Source: Glycine soja (Eukaryota > Streptophyta > Magnoliopsida > Fabales > Fabaceae). Taken from it: a stretch of 64,000 nucleotides of DNA. The translations under genes were made by a program, and so were the position numbers. The number at the start of each line of letters is the position of its first letter. The stretch's first letter is position 1. Under the pieces are notes generated by a model. It saw only the letters and a list, made by a program, of their open reading frames with translations. It did no database searches and was not told where the DNA came from. The stretch lies in NCBI RefSeq assembly GCF_004193775.1, contig NC_041021.1, forward strand, positions 878,001 through 942,000, written 5' to 3'. Of the stretch, positions 45,201-57,632 are shown one piece after another.

Positions 45201-48200
45201 ACATTAGGTATTTGACCAGGTTATTAGCAGAGATAGGATCATTTGTGTAAGTATTATGTATGATATTATTACACACCATATCAATATAATCTTATATTGA
45301 GTATTCCTTTTCTGTCTCTTCCTTTTTGCTTAGTCAAGCCCCTATAATTTTAACATAGATTAAGATAGCATTTGCCTTGAGTTTTTTGAACTTTAAAGCT
45401 ACTTTAAAATTGAATTTAAAATTAAATTTAAATCCATCTAGTAATTCCACAACTTTTTAAGCTTAAAAGTTACTTTTCAGTTGAAACTTCTTGGGAGTGT
45501 CATTGGATTGATTTGAAATTATGGAGAAGTAGAAGCCAAAAGCTCCTAAAACTAGCTTCCTTGAAGATCCTTTTTCTTTAGTTTTCTTCATTTAAAAAAA
45601 GCTACATTTCTTAAAGCTCCTTTTTAAAAATTTGTTTGACTCAGCTTCTCCTTTTAAAAAGAGGAGCCCAGAATAAGCTAGGCGATCACTACCTAATTCT
45701 GGGTCAAAGTGAAGGAGGGAAGAAGAGGAATATCCCATCATCAAATTGCATACCTCTTGCAGCTTCTTACATCGCCCTTTGGATTCAACAGGAAAGCGTT
45801 GTAGCATTAAGAATAGTCTGTAAAAAACAGTCAAGAAGGGGATGCAGAATCAGAAAAGTCAGAAGGTAATACAGATAAGTACACAAAGCATAAGTACATT
45901 GACAAAATTCAAATTTTTAATTTAAAAATTGAAGCTAAAAGTATCTATCTGCTTTAAAATTCTCTAATTTTATAAAAAAACTTCGTACCCCATTGCCCAG
46001 AGGCTCTTCGCTATGCGAAGGTATGGGGGAGGGACGTTGTACGCAGCCTTACCCTTGCATATGCAAAGAGGCTGTTTCCGGATTCGAACCCATGACCAAC
46101 AAGTCACCAAGGCACAACTTTAAAATTCTCTAATTTTATAAAAGAGGAAATTTCATTTGAGAACCAGGTCACAGAGAAACAGAAGGATATGCTAACTAGT
46201 AAACGGAGAAGAAAATTGACATAGAAAGTCACAAAAGCTTAAAAATATAAAATGAGGTATGATCACTAAGTAGCTTGTAAAGGCTTGTGATGCAGCAACA
46301 TAGCTCCCAGGTAAATTATGATTTATGATAACTTTACTGCTACCAAATCTAAAACCAAATATAGTTCGAAATTTTAAAAATCTTTGAGGCCACTCACAGC
46401 AGTATCCAAATCAGGGTAATAAATAAGACCATGACTAACTAAAGACGATTAAAAAAAAAAATCCTTCGACCTGTTAAGCTGATTATGTTTATTTTTGAAG
46501 GATTTACCAGTCCCAGTTTCTGTAAATTTCTAGTTTGGATAAATAAAAAATTGTCCATACTGGTTGCCACATTTTCAGATAATATCCGTTTCTTATCTTC
46601 ACATACAACTGAGTTCCTTTGGGGTTAGGAATAAAAAAAATAAAGGCCAAAAAAAAAACACATACAAAAATTGTTTCTAACTTGATTCTGCTTTGTACAT
46701 TGGATAAGTCTGAAAGGAAAGTGGATTGTTCACTCTCCTGGCATGTTTTCTTGTAAATTCCTTTTTTCCCAAAAGTCAATTCTTCCTTATCAACAAACCC
46801 ATTTGGAAATCTAAAGCTCTCCAAATATTCTTTCAACTGCGGTGCTTAATAAGACATAAAAAAAAATGATTTGCTACAAATTTGTTAGCCTCATGGCAGC
46901 TACTGTCCCTTGGAACAATCCTTTTGGAACACTAATTCCTGCCTTTTTATTTTAAAGGTTTTGGTAAAAGTAAAGAGGCCAATATTTAGTGGTAGAGTAA
47001 AGCATACACAATTCTTTAGTGTACTTCTTCAGTTCATTCATTGGTCTGGAATGCATGCATTTTCATAGGTGTGGCATTGCCATTAAATCAGCTCTAGGAC
47101 AATTAAGTTTTTATCTTCTCTTTGGTTGCAGAATACATGTTTGTTGCACAGATTATATAGCACTAATATGAGAGTCAGCCAAGAGAGTAAATGGTAAAAT
47201 AGAGTCATGGAGAGAAACTTTAGAATTTTTTAAACAAAGGTAAAATGGGTCCATGAAGCGTCCATGTTTACCAAGATATGCACTAAAACTAGCTTGGTGG
47301 TGAAAATTGAAGATCATAATAACACATCATATGACAAACATTATGTCATTTCAAAATTAGGACTCTCAAAGGCCACAATTGTTATCCCTTTATCCTTCTT
47401 CATGGATATCCTGGTTACAATCATATATCCTACCACCTCACAAAACCAGGACAGTGCAACTAATGTAAGAAATTTCAGAGAAGACCAGATCCCAAATATT
47501 GAAAGCAGTAATCAAGACACAAAGGAACTATCTTGGAATTGAAAATAATTCATTTGTAAAAAAGATTTCAAATGTGGTAAAGATCAGTCTATACTTCTGA
47601 GTTTGACTTAAAAGATCCAACAATACAACAAACTATTTAATTGGGATGAAGAGTCCTGTCCACACCAATGGCCTATGAAGTTAAATTTTAGCTGCTATAG
47701 AGAATTACAACAGAAACTTCAATATAGGATTGGACCCTGATCTCAATACAGATGTATACCAATCTACAAAGTATGCTCCCCCAGGCCCATCTTTTAGCAC
47801 CATTTTATTTCATCAGTCCAGAAAGGAAGAACTGACCAACCAGTAGCAAAAACAAAGGCAAATAATTTTCATTTCTGCTCATTCAAGGAGTCGTTATTCT
47901 AGATTCTACTTCATTTTTCTCTACACAACCAATCCCCAACTCAATGGGTGGCATCTTGTAACTTAATGCAATAGTTTCATGCATCAAAGGGAGTTGGATA
48001 TGAATACAGCAATTACCTTCTACCATAGAGAAGAAAGCCTATGGCTGCACACAAAGAGACCCCTATTGCAACATATATATTATATGCGTTAGCAAAAACT
48101 GATAAAGGTGTCACAAATAATAAAAATGACAAACCAAATCTCCAGCATAGACAAACCTGCAAAGAACATCTTAGACAAAATGAGCAGTCCACTGATAGGT

Positions 48201-49943
48201 TTCCACCACAATATTAACCATAAAGTAATCTGATATACATTAAACCAAAAAACAAGATGGATCATATTCAACAAACTCCACTAGTCAACTTGAAAGTAAA
48301 AGCCATCTGAAACTTTCAATGCATCTTAAAATAAGAACTAATGACACAAGATAAATAAATTGAATATTAAATGTTAATTACCAACAAATGGACTGAGCAA
48401 AAAAAAAAAACGGATAGAACCCATAATAAAATAACTAAGGTATTTGTAAGAAGAGGGGAAAGGTGCAATGCAACTGATCAGACTATGAGGTGCGATGCAC
48501 CTGATCAAAATTAGGAGAGAAAATAGTCTAACTAACTGCCTAATTGAGCTATGCTTCAGCTAGGCCTAGCTTGATTCACTTCTACATAGAGAAGGCAGAG
48601 GAAGCTATGAGAGTGGGAGTCACTTGTCAATGGAAAGAAGCATGTTAACAAATCTAGGATGCCAGCATAGAGGAAGCAAAAGAATTCAGTTTGATGTTTC
48701 AAGGTGAAATAGAAAAAATTTGAATCTAGTTTGTTATTATTAAATGCTTGAATATTGCTCACTTAGAATTTAGAAACCAATATTATTATCTATTCCTTCA
48801 TATCTCTACAACCATAACCTAGTTGCACAACTATACTACTATATCCTATTATTGGATATCACACAAAATTTTCCTTCTAGCCACCATATAGTGAATCGCA
48901 ACGACGCAACCAAAGTCAAACATCATTCAATAGTTGATCACATACACAAACTTTGTAAACAATAAAATTTTCACCTGAACAACATAAACCACAATATTAA
49001 TCGTATAGAAACTTGGTTTCAGCCCATCAGTTGATACAGCACGTGCCTGCAAAAGCATTTAACACCGAGGCAGTAATCAGCCCATCAAAACCAATCAGCA
49101 AAACACACTGCCATGGAATAAGAAAATCACAGGAGGCAAACCAACCATGTAGAAGCAAATGCACCACAAATCAAACTTGCCTGGTAATAAATCTCAGCCC
49201 AGAACAGGACCAAAAGTGCATATGTTGTAAAGAAAGCAAGACTCGGCACGTCAAGCAAGATGTGTTGAACAATCTACAAACATAAGCAAACGCAGTGAGT
49301 GAGTATAAGTGAGTCTAACCACATTCTGTAATTAGAAAATAATAAACAACTAATCTTATGTTAAGAAAAAATTACTCAAATTAAATGTTACATTCCATTC
49401 CCTATACTCGAATACCTCTGGCTTCAACCTCTGCACGTTCCGATAGAAGATGAAAACTACACACCGAACTGCAAAATTAAAAAGAGTGCACAATCCCTTA
49501 ACAAAGCGTCACATTATTAAGCAGTTACTAAACAAATAATTTCAAAAAGTAAAATAACAAAAGGTTTGAACGATACAAACCCCCATTCACCAAAAAATTG
49601 AGAAAGTGAAAGACCTTCTGCGTGGTCCAACCGTACTCCGGCACTCTCAAATGTATCCGAGCCAGTTGAACCTAAAGTTCAATCAAAATAAAAAATTTAT
49701 AAAAAAAAAAAAACGAATAAACAAAAATAAAGCCCTAATTTGGAATTGAAAGAGTACGCCACGCGACGATACCAAAGCTACGGTGGCCACGATACCGTAG
49801 AGTACGGCGAGAGTGTAGGACATACGATCCTGCCACAGCGGAGAGTCGTCGATGTCGTGCCACCAGCTGGAGGCGTCAGTGAGCTCGACGGCCGCCACCG
49901 ACATGACCTCCGCCACCGTCGACGGCACGCCCTCGCTGCCCAT
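39217..49943 (-). CDS. TOM1: TOM1/TOM3-type membrane protein (tobamovirus multiplication protein 1 family), 11 exons
   Basis: Exons on the minus strand: 49943-49773, 49671-49581, 49468-49416, 49273-49181, 49046-48975, 48229-48157, 48062-48017, 45817-45754, 40514-40461, 40376-40299, 39309-39217. They join in phase to 888 bases (295 residues), close to the usual length. Landmarks: [19 protein letters not shown] near the start, [54 protein letters not shown], and [12 protein letters not shown] before the end YHPIR. The family has about seven membrane segments in the tonoplast; Arabidopsis TOM1 and TOM3 serve as host factors for tobamovirus replication complexes. All introns are GT-AG except intron 4, which is GC-AG (CAG/GCAAGT). 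YGGR of the family is YGRR here. Intron 7 (2.2 kb) carries a SINE and intron 8 (5.2 kb) a LINE. Which paralogue it is (TOM1, TOM3 or THH1) is uncertain. An alternative ATG at 49967 would add eight residues. Confidence 0.88.
40675..40692. repeat. Target-site duplication of the LINE, left copy
   Basis: GCCCTATAATTTTAACAT is repeated exactly at 44208-44225 on the other side of the LINE. A T-run follows at once (the poly(A) tail of a minus-strand insertion). Confidence 0.9.
41383..41886 (-). repeat. Tandem duplication of ~250 bp inside the LINE
   Basis: About 41383-41629 and 41630-41886 are near-identical (shared CTCATCCGCCACCACTTCAT, TACAGCCCACTCACATCCCC, CTGAATAGTGTGGTGTTGCT). The second has a short insertion (CTCAACTCCT) and a few substitutions. 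Confidence 0.9.
43472..43489 (-). repeat. Poly-C/G tract interrupting the LINE endonuclease frame
   Basis: An unbroken run of about 18 C on the plus strand reads as Gly codons on the minus strand. The endonuclease frame before it (ending VGQREQ) and after it (starting [13 protein letters not shown]) are different frames, so a length change in this run is a sufficient cause of the break. Confidence 0.85.
44208..44225. repeat. Target-site duplication of the LINE, right copy
   Basis: Identical to 40675-40692. A third match of 17 bases lies at about 45340-45356, preceded by pyrimidine-rich text like that before the left copy. Confidence 0.9.
44692..44714. repeat. (AT)n microsatellite
   Basis: About 11 AT dinucleotides within intron 8 of the TOM1-like gene. 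Confidence 0.9.
45978..46117 (-). mobile_element. Au-type SINE in intron 7 of the TOM1-like gene
   Basis: On the minus strand a tRNA-like head contains the pol III B box GGTTCGAATCC (plus positions 46080-46090). The Au SINE body follows (GGAAACAGCCTCTTTGCATA, GGGTAAGGCTGCGTACAA, CCCTCCCCCATACC, and the GGGCAATGGGGTACG end). A 26-base direct repeat starting CTTTAAAATTCTC flanks it exactly (45952-45977 and 46118-46143), which is a target-site duplication. Au SINEs are short tRNA-derived elements moved by LINE machinery. The sequence here is close to what I remember of the family consensus. Orientation matches the host gene. Confidence 0.88.
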
Positions 49944-51032
49944 TCTGGAATAGACGGTTTTTAGCACGCGCGGCGGCGAGAGTGAATGAAGGAAAGAACA
50001 AACGATAGAGGGAAGAGAAAAGCAGTGGTATGATGAGGAGCTAGGCTTGTGTGTGGTGATAGCAATGAATTATGAATGTCTATGTGTACGTTGTATGTGA
50101 TAACTTAGAGAGAGGGTCAGAAGGAAGATGGTAATCTTATAAATAATCTATATTTTTCTTTATCTGTTATTATTTATTTTTATTTTTATTTATCTTTTAT
50201 AACTTTTTAATTATTAATTATCTTTTTATCTTCAAATGAATATACATTATCATTATCATTTTCTCTAAATTCAACTCTCTTCTTTTTTTTTTCTTTCTAT
50301 TATTTTCACTTAAGTTATATTATATTTAACAGATACAGAATTTTAATTAATTTATTATTGTGAACACTTTGAATTGAATGTGAAAGACTTTTGGTGATTT
50401 TTTCTCATTTTAGATTATTAGATTAATCTAATGGTCCAGATTTTTCACTTATTTTAAAAAATATTTCATTTTAATTATTTTTTTATATATTTTAAAATTA
50501 TAAAAATATTATTGAAAGCATAAATTAATTGGTATAGAATTATTTCACTTTAACATTTAACCTGTAAATTATCTCAGGTATTGTTCAGATTGTCATTTGT
50601 AAAAAAAAAATGGCAGTGTAAAATTATTAAAAAAATTATAAATATTGAATTGTTGGAATGTTTTTACTTTGAAAGATGTTTCTGGCAATTTAAGAACTAT
50701 CACCGATTAAAATGAAATGATTTTTTTACAAGTTAATCTATACGTTCAACAATATTTTCTATTGTTTAAAAGTATAAAAATAAATTAATAATTAAATTAA
50801 AAATATTTTTCAAAACAGTTGAAAAAATTTGGATCCCTAGATTAATCTAGGAAATTCATCAAATGTCAAAGTCACTAAATTTGTTCCCATGAATGTGTGG
50901 GATGTGCCAATTAATTGCATCATGCAATAACGGTTAATGGAGAAATGGTGAGGCCTGATTGGTTGAACGGATACTAGATACAAGAGAAATTAAAAAGTGA
51001 GGTTATTGTCATTGTTTGATAAAAAAAAAAAT
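49944..51032. other. Promoter side of the TOM1-like gene and intergenic DNA
   Basis: The first 150 bases upstream of the ATG are purine-rich leader or promoter sequence (GAGAG words near 49975-50120). Beyond about 50150 the DNA is AT-rich with no feature I can support. Confidence 0.5.
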
Positions 51033-51246
51033 ACTTATATAACGTTTAAGTGATGATATAATATTGATATATTAATATGATAAATAATGTGAGAGGATTA
51101 TATGTATGTTAAGATGAAATTCACTGTTTAAATTTTTATTATTGTTATCTGATTAACACATTGAGAGTATCATATCAAGATATATGTTAAATTATCATAT
51201 AATTCATCATATCAACACATCATTACTACTTAAATGTTATGAATAT
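51033..51246. mobile_element. Short foldback MITE-like element
   Basis: The left arm (CTTATATAACGTTTAAGTG, ATATTGATAT) pairs with the right arm, which in reverse complement reads TTCATAACATTTAAGTAG and TGTTGATATG. The total is about 214 bases with no coding potential. Confidence 0.5.
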
Positions 51247-51590
51247 AAATTGATGATAAATTAACTATAGAACATAATTGTTAAATTTTAAAAAGAGTGG
51301 GACCAAATTTACAATAAAACTAAAATTGCACAATCATAAATTATAAACACCAAAAGTAAATTTAAAAAGAAAAAAATGTGAAACTTATATTTTTTTATTT
51401 TTTATTGAGATGTGTAAAAACCGTCAAGATAGACCCATATTAAAACTTGTGCCATTTTTTTTACAACCAATTTGTAGCTTGGAGAAGGACTTATATCTTT
51501 GTTTGTTTTGTTTTTGTCAAGAATTATGCTTTTAAAAATATTAAATACTTTGTGATGGCATTTAGCCGCCACAAATTATTTCTTGTTTTT
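51247..51590. other. Intergenic, 3' flank of the second LINE remnant
   Basis: AT-rich. I could not place a target duplication or an exact LINE 3' end here. Confidence 0.4.
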
Positions 51591-53150
51591 TTAATTTACT
51601 TTAAAAGAAAAACAAGAAACAATTTGAAAAGTCCTTCTCCCAACCAAAATAGCGTTTAAGATAAAAGCAGGAATAAAATCAATAACCTTGAATTGACCGT
51701 CTAAAGAATGACCAAATTTGGAAAGAACATCAGCAACCTGGTTGCCTTCACGAAGGGTGTGGGACCAAACAGAATCACAATCAAACCTTTTAATTCTAAA
51801 CTCTTCATTACTATGAACCAAAAGTTGCACAAGGATGAGAATCAAGACACCCATGCTTCAGGAGATTGATAGCAAGCTAAGAATCCGACTCCATAGTGAA
51901 CCTCTTGAATCCTCTTTGTCAAGCAATAAGAACACCAATTAATACACACAACCCATGATTCTGCACTAACAACTGGACAAATACCAATATCAACTACACA
52001 TGAAACCACAACAAATCCACAATGATCACGCAGAATGACTCCCACAAAAGCTGAACCAGATTGTGCCTGAATCGAGGCATTAGAATTCTGCTTATAGCAA
52101 TCAACCAAAGGGGGACTCCAACAAATAAGCTTGTCATGATCAACCGAATTATGGGAGCAATTAAGGCGATATGCTATCCGAGATAGCAACAACTTGGTGC
52201 AAAATCTTTGAATAGAAATTCGACAAAGAAGAGGTCTTATTCTTGATGACAAATTAATTTGTATAAATTATCTAGAATAACACCAAAAATTAAGGGATTT
52301 GAATTTCTCAAAAGCCATGATCTGAAATCCAAATTAAGAGCATCCAAATGATTGTTAAGGGGAAACAATGAGACCATACATTTTTCCCAAGCTCACATAA
52401 ATGAAAAACATGATCAATATTTTTAGGACTACCCAAACATAAAGGACAACTTGCATTATCAAGCATCCCCCTTATTCTCATAGCATTGGTAACAAGAGAA
52501 TCTTTTGCCCCTTTCCAAAGAAAAAATCTAACTCTTTTTGGACCCTTCCACCTCCTTATAACTTTGAATAAAGGTTCACCTAGGAGATACGCTCAAAAAT
52601 CAAACTGTTACAAGCTTTTGCAATAAAAAACAAACCATATGAAGTATCAACCCAAACAATTCTATCACCTACTCGAACAGGGTCTGCAGTTGGAATGGAA
52701 CAAATAAACTCACAAGTGAGGCTAGGAAGATACCTTGTACATTAGCTGGAGATTCTAGGCACCAGAATTAGTAACAAAGTAACTAACTGATTCAGCTTCA
52801 AGGTCACTAAGAACAACACATGTCGATTTGTGCGCCAAAGGATCTTGAGAAGGAACCCAAAGTTGGTTCCAAAAGTTGACAGAATTCCCATCACCAATTC
52901 GCCACTCCAGGTTTGCAGTAACATTTTCCCAATTGTGACAAATTCCCCTCCAAGTATTTGACCCAGGCTGAAGGACATTAACATTAGGCACAATAGAATC
53001 ACCACACTTATATTTTTTCCTAAGGATTTGCACCCATAAAGAATTTCTTTTGCCACACAAGGACCAACCTAATTTCACCATAAATGTAACATTGAAATCT
53101 CTGAAGTCCAAATAGGGAGCAACATTCCTACTCTATAGTCAAAATGGCAA
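51591..53150 (-). mobile_element. Second LINE remnant (RT C-terminal part, zf-RVT, RNase H)
   Basis: On the minus strand, about 53111-52742 carries RT C-terminal text (FRDFN, LVWVQILRKKY-like, WRIGDGNSVNFW). At 52600-52390 a zf-RVT segment follows (RVRFFLWKGAKDSLVT, CPLC, then H-x3-C). From 52250 to 51591 comes an RNase H-like domain (SNASIQAQSGSAFVGVILRD, AESW, then EGNQVADVLSKFGHS) split by a frameshift near 51850. The first RNase H Asp reads as Asn (usually D-A/G). The 5' part (endonuclease and RT palm) is missing. It differs from the LINE in the TOM1-like gene, which has no RNase H. Confidence 0.85.
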
Positions 53151-54666
53151 AATCCAAGATGAGGTGAATTGGATCTTCAGAGTTTTTCAAGCCCATCAAA
53201 TACTTTTTTTTAGAAGTTTGATTGGATTCTTATAGATTTATAGATTCAATTAATTTCACAACGAGATGTAGAAGAAAGATTAGCCGAATGTGATTTTCTA
53301 ATGTAAAACTTATATGATCAATGCTTGAACAACTTCAATTATTCAATTTAAATGATCACAAATAATCAAGATCAAGAGAGAAAAGTAGAGAGAAGATGAC
53401 ACAATGATTTTTATATTGTTCGATCACCCTATGTGCTCTACATCCAATCCACAATCAACCTAGATTGAGAACATGAGTTGTAGCTACTCGTTAGTCGTTC
53501 ATTGGATAGAAACCCACCCTTTACGTGCATGAGTACTCCTTTAGAAACTTTATGTAGGTATCTACAAATATTCATGGATAACTCTTATAAAAAAAAATTA
53601 ACAAAATTATTTTTTGTGATCTTTCGACAAACATGTAGTGACAGGTGCATCAAATATCACCATATTTATAAATTAAAGAGTTGTAAAAAGTAATTACTTT
53701 AACATGTTTTTTAATTATTTTGCCAATTTTTCTAAAAGAAATAATTGAAAAGGTCCACAAAATTGCATCTTTTAAATAAAACTTTGCATATTCGTCCCTA
53801 TCCCCTTTACAAATGGGTATAGAAAAAAAATCAAATTGAATTACTAGTCGGATACTCATTTAGATATCGGTTCTATTTGTGATGGATTTCACCCCGTGGG
53901 TATTCACGAATGCAGTTTTAATTTGGCCATATCCCTGGATATGGACTGGACATGGAGAACATTAGCCACCTATACAGCAAAGCTGAGATCATTCAAACAT
54001 TCACCGGAGGGAGGTAGAACATGAAAATCAATTTCAATGCATTAGATAATGTATAACGCATTCAAGTCGGTTGTTGAAGACCCTAATGTCGGCTAACGTC
54101 GGGTTGAGCCAACCGATATGGAATAGGTGCTCAATGTAAAAGTTCATTAATTTTTTTTTTATGGAAAAATATTAGTTACTAATTGTTAACTTTTTGTTAG
54201 GAGGAGAATAAACATTTGACCTCTTTCTCTCTCCCTTCTACTTTTATCAAAATACAAAAACTATAAGGAAGGTCTGATAAAGAGAGAAGGGAAATAGGAG
54301 AACTCACAGGCTTGAATCCTCTGTTAACAAAAACTAATAATATTAACTCTGTTAACAAAAACTAATAATATTAACTTTAACATTTGTCAATAAAAAAAAA
54401 CAATAAAGCTCAACGATTCTGACAGATTGGCCAAAATATCTTATATGGAATTTTTTTTTAGTGTATCATTAACAAAACCAATTCAATAAAGAAAAATATA
54501 ATTAACAGATGATGACTCAATCAATGATCAGCATTCAAATATAGAAAAGGAGTAAAGGACCAATCCACTCATGAGACCATATTCTATTGAAATTACACAC
54601 AAAGAATATCAAAACAGTTACGGCTTCCATAAACTATACAAATAACTTTCAATTATTCCCCACGAG
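53151..54666. other. Intergenic, 3' flank of the first SRG1-like gene
   Basis: No gene supported. A 30-base direct repeat (CTCTGTTAACAAAAACTAATAATATTAACT) occurs twice in tandem at about 54320-54376. Confidence 0.5.
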
Positions 54667-57554
54667 CTAGCCTTTGATGTTCTCATTTCGGATCCTCAAG
54701 ACATTATTTATGTATGATTTCCCACGATGCTGAGGTGAAAGGTATCCCTGGTAGAAGTCTGCTACCCCAATTGTTTTGAACAATGCAGGTCTTTCTGGAG
54801 TAACAACAGATGGTGTTGGACCTATGTTTGCACTCCATTCCGGGCCACTAAATGTAGCTATGGATAGCCTTTCTTTCTGTGAGTTTACCACTGCTCGATG
54901 CTCACTGCTCTTGTATATCCCATTTGTCACTACCTATTAAACCATATATATAGAAAAGGCATGATTATATCGAATTGTCAACTTAATTTCTCTAAATATA
55001 TAATAATTCATAAAATTCACTAATGTAATAAAAAAATAGTTTATAATACACTAAAGAGAAATGACACGTAAAATTAAGTTGCATGATATTAAAGTGGCCA
55101 CTTGAGTTCGTGGAAAACTTATGTTAACTACGGAGTTAATAAATGAATTGAAGAATAAGTTAGTGGAATAAAGTCGTTAACATATGCGTGGACCTACTAG
55201 AAGGTTAATTAGTTAAGAATGTACTATACCTAAGTTTTCTCCCTACTATACATATATAAATAATATTAAAACCCTTAATTAAATACATATATCAACTTAA
55301 GTCGACAACATTTTTATTGTGAGTGATTATAATTAATTAAGAAGGTTAATTAATTATATTAACCTAGGTTGGGGTTGAAATGAGAAGTCAAAGGCTGGAC
55401 AGTTCGGAGGTGAATGGTCTCAATGCTTTTTCCTGCATAAAATACTATAGCTAGCTAGGTAGTCTCAAATTTTTAGAATTTATATTTTCCTTACCTCTTG
55501 ATTATATATCATGTTATATATGCTTCCGGAGAGTACCTATGTAGCTCTTAAAGTGCAGGTTTCATTGGTTAATTGCACGAGAAGTAAAAAACTACACAAA
55601 TATATCATGATATGGGAAAATAGCTAGGATATAGCCATATAGAATATACACCAATAATAATAAAAAGTTTAGGCATCTACTCACAAACCATTACATAGGA
55701 ACTCACAAGATAAGATGGTATGATAGTTGAGAGGAGAGATATGATAATATATCAATATGAAAAGAAAAAGTTTGAATTTTTTCACTAATAAAACATATTA
55801 ATTATTAATATAATATTTACTTAAAGATCATATTATACATGATTATAAATTAATTGACAATACAAAAACTTTTATACTGACAAATGACAATGCATACTTA
55901 TTTAAATTTTATAATTTTTAATCATAAATTTGAATCACTTACCTCCAAAACATCTCCAAGACTAACGATGAAAGCATTAGGGAGGGGTTTCACAGGAACC
56001 CAAGTTCCATCTTTCTTTATTTGGAGGCCTTCCACTTCGTTGCCTTGGAGAAGGATGGTGAGGGCAGATGCATCAGTGTGAGCATTTAGGCCAAGGACAT
56101 TTTCTGGTTGGGGACAAGGTGGATAGTAATTGATCCTTATTGCTTGGCCTGATTCCCCTAATGTATCTTTAATTTCATTTGGTTCTGTACCAAGGGCTTT
56201 TCCAATAAGAACATACATGTTGATGGCAAGGTCTCTCATCTCATTACAATAAACCTCTAAATTCTCCCTGCAAAACGTTAACTTATTAATGTCATCATGA
56301 TTTTCAGATACTAGCTACACGGCAATGACAATCTTCTAATCATGTGTGCATTCGGTAACAGAGGCAAGAATAATTGTTCATTTCAAAGGAGCAATCATTA
56401 CATGAAAAATTGAAACCATAGCACTGATATAAAATATAGAGAGAAAAAAAGTTGTAATTTTATTTGAATATATTTTAGCTTCAATGCAAATTCGAATTGA
56501 AGATAAAAATTGAGATTCACGCGAACTCTACCTCTTACTACTTTATTATAGTTGGCACTAGTTGAAAAAAAAGTGGAGATTAATTACATTTTGCACTTCC
56601 CACATTAATCAAAGTTTAGGGAGGGGGAGGGGTACTTAAAGTGATTAAATATAAAATTATGGGAAGTTATATTTAGGAATCTCTTGTTTCTCATACCACT
56701 TAATAAGAGATAGAAATGAGTCAAATCTTTTTTAATGAATTCTACAAGATGTTATTTTCACAATTAATTTATATTTTACATTTAAACCCCAAAATCCATC
56801 TAATTTTGACCTAAAAAGATATAAAGTTGAAATAACTAATTTCTTATAATGATCAATTACGTTTAGATTAATCGATTCTAAAGAAAGGAGAAAAATAGAC
56901 TTAAAGAGCACCTGAAAGGTTGTGGTAAATTAGCAAATATGTGGGGCTTCCTTGAGTGAGATGGAAGAGTTAAAATGTAGAAGCCATCTACCCAATCTGA
57001 GGGCTCCTCTTTAGGTTTGTCAATCAGTTGACCAAATCCTTCCATATCTCCTGGTTTCTGCCAAAGTTTTTTCTTCTCTTCCATTGAAAGATTGAAGAGT
57101 TCTTGTGCACCTTTCTTTACATCTTCCACCAATTCAGAGCTAGTTGCATGATTTATCAGCTGTTATACAAAAACCATAATTTGATAGATTAGCGTCGTCA
57201 TGTTCTCTCTTTTAATTTTGGTCAACTTTCATTTTAGACTCTTAAAAATGATTAATCATCTGTTATACAAAACCAATAATTTTGCGCAATTAGACTTAAT
57301 CTGCTTGTGTTTTATTTTGATTGTGTTTAATATTCGATCGATTTCATGCCTTCGAATTTAAATACAAATTTATTAATGATAAAAATAAATTAAAACATAA
57401 AATACTAATACATGTGTTAACAGTTTTTCATATTTTAAAATTAAATCTTAAAAAATATTTTTATGGATTAAAAATTATAACAATAAGAATGACCAAATAT
57501 TTATTATGTTTAATGTTAGTTTACATTTTGAGTTGTATTGATTAAGAAATTAAA

Positions 57555-57632
<78 letters not shown>

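Noticed and set aside
46504..46836. A 110-codon minus-strand frame in intron 7 of the TOM1-like gene
   Set aside because: The TOM1-like reading frame joins perfectly without it, and it shows no family features.
49740..49964. A plus-strand frame opposite TOM1-like exon 1
   Set aside because: Antisense shadow of a GC-rich coding exon.
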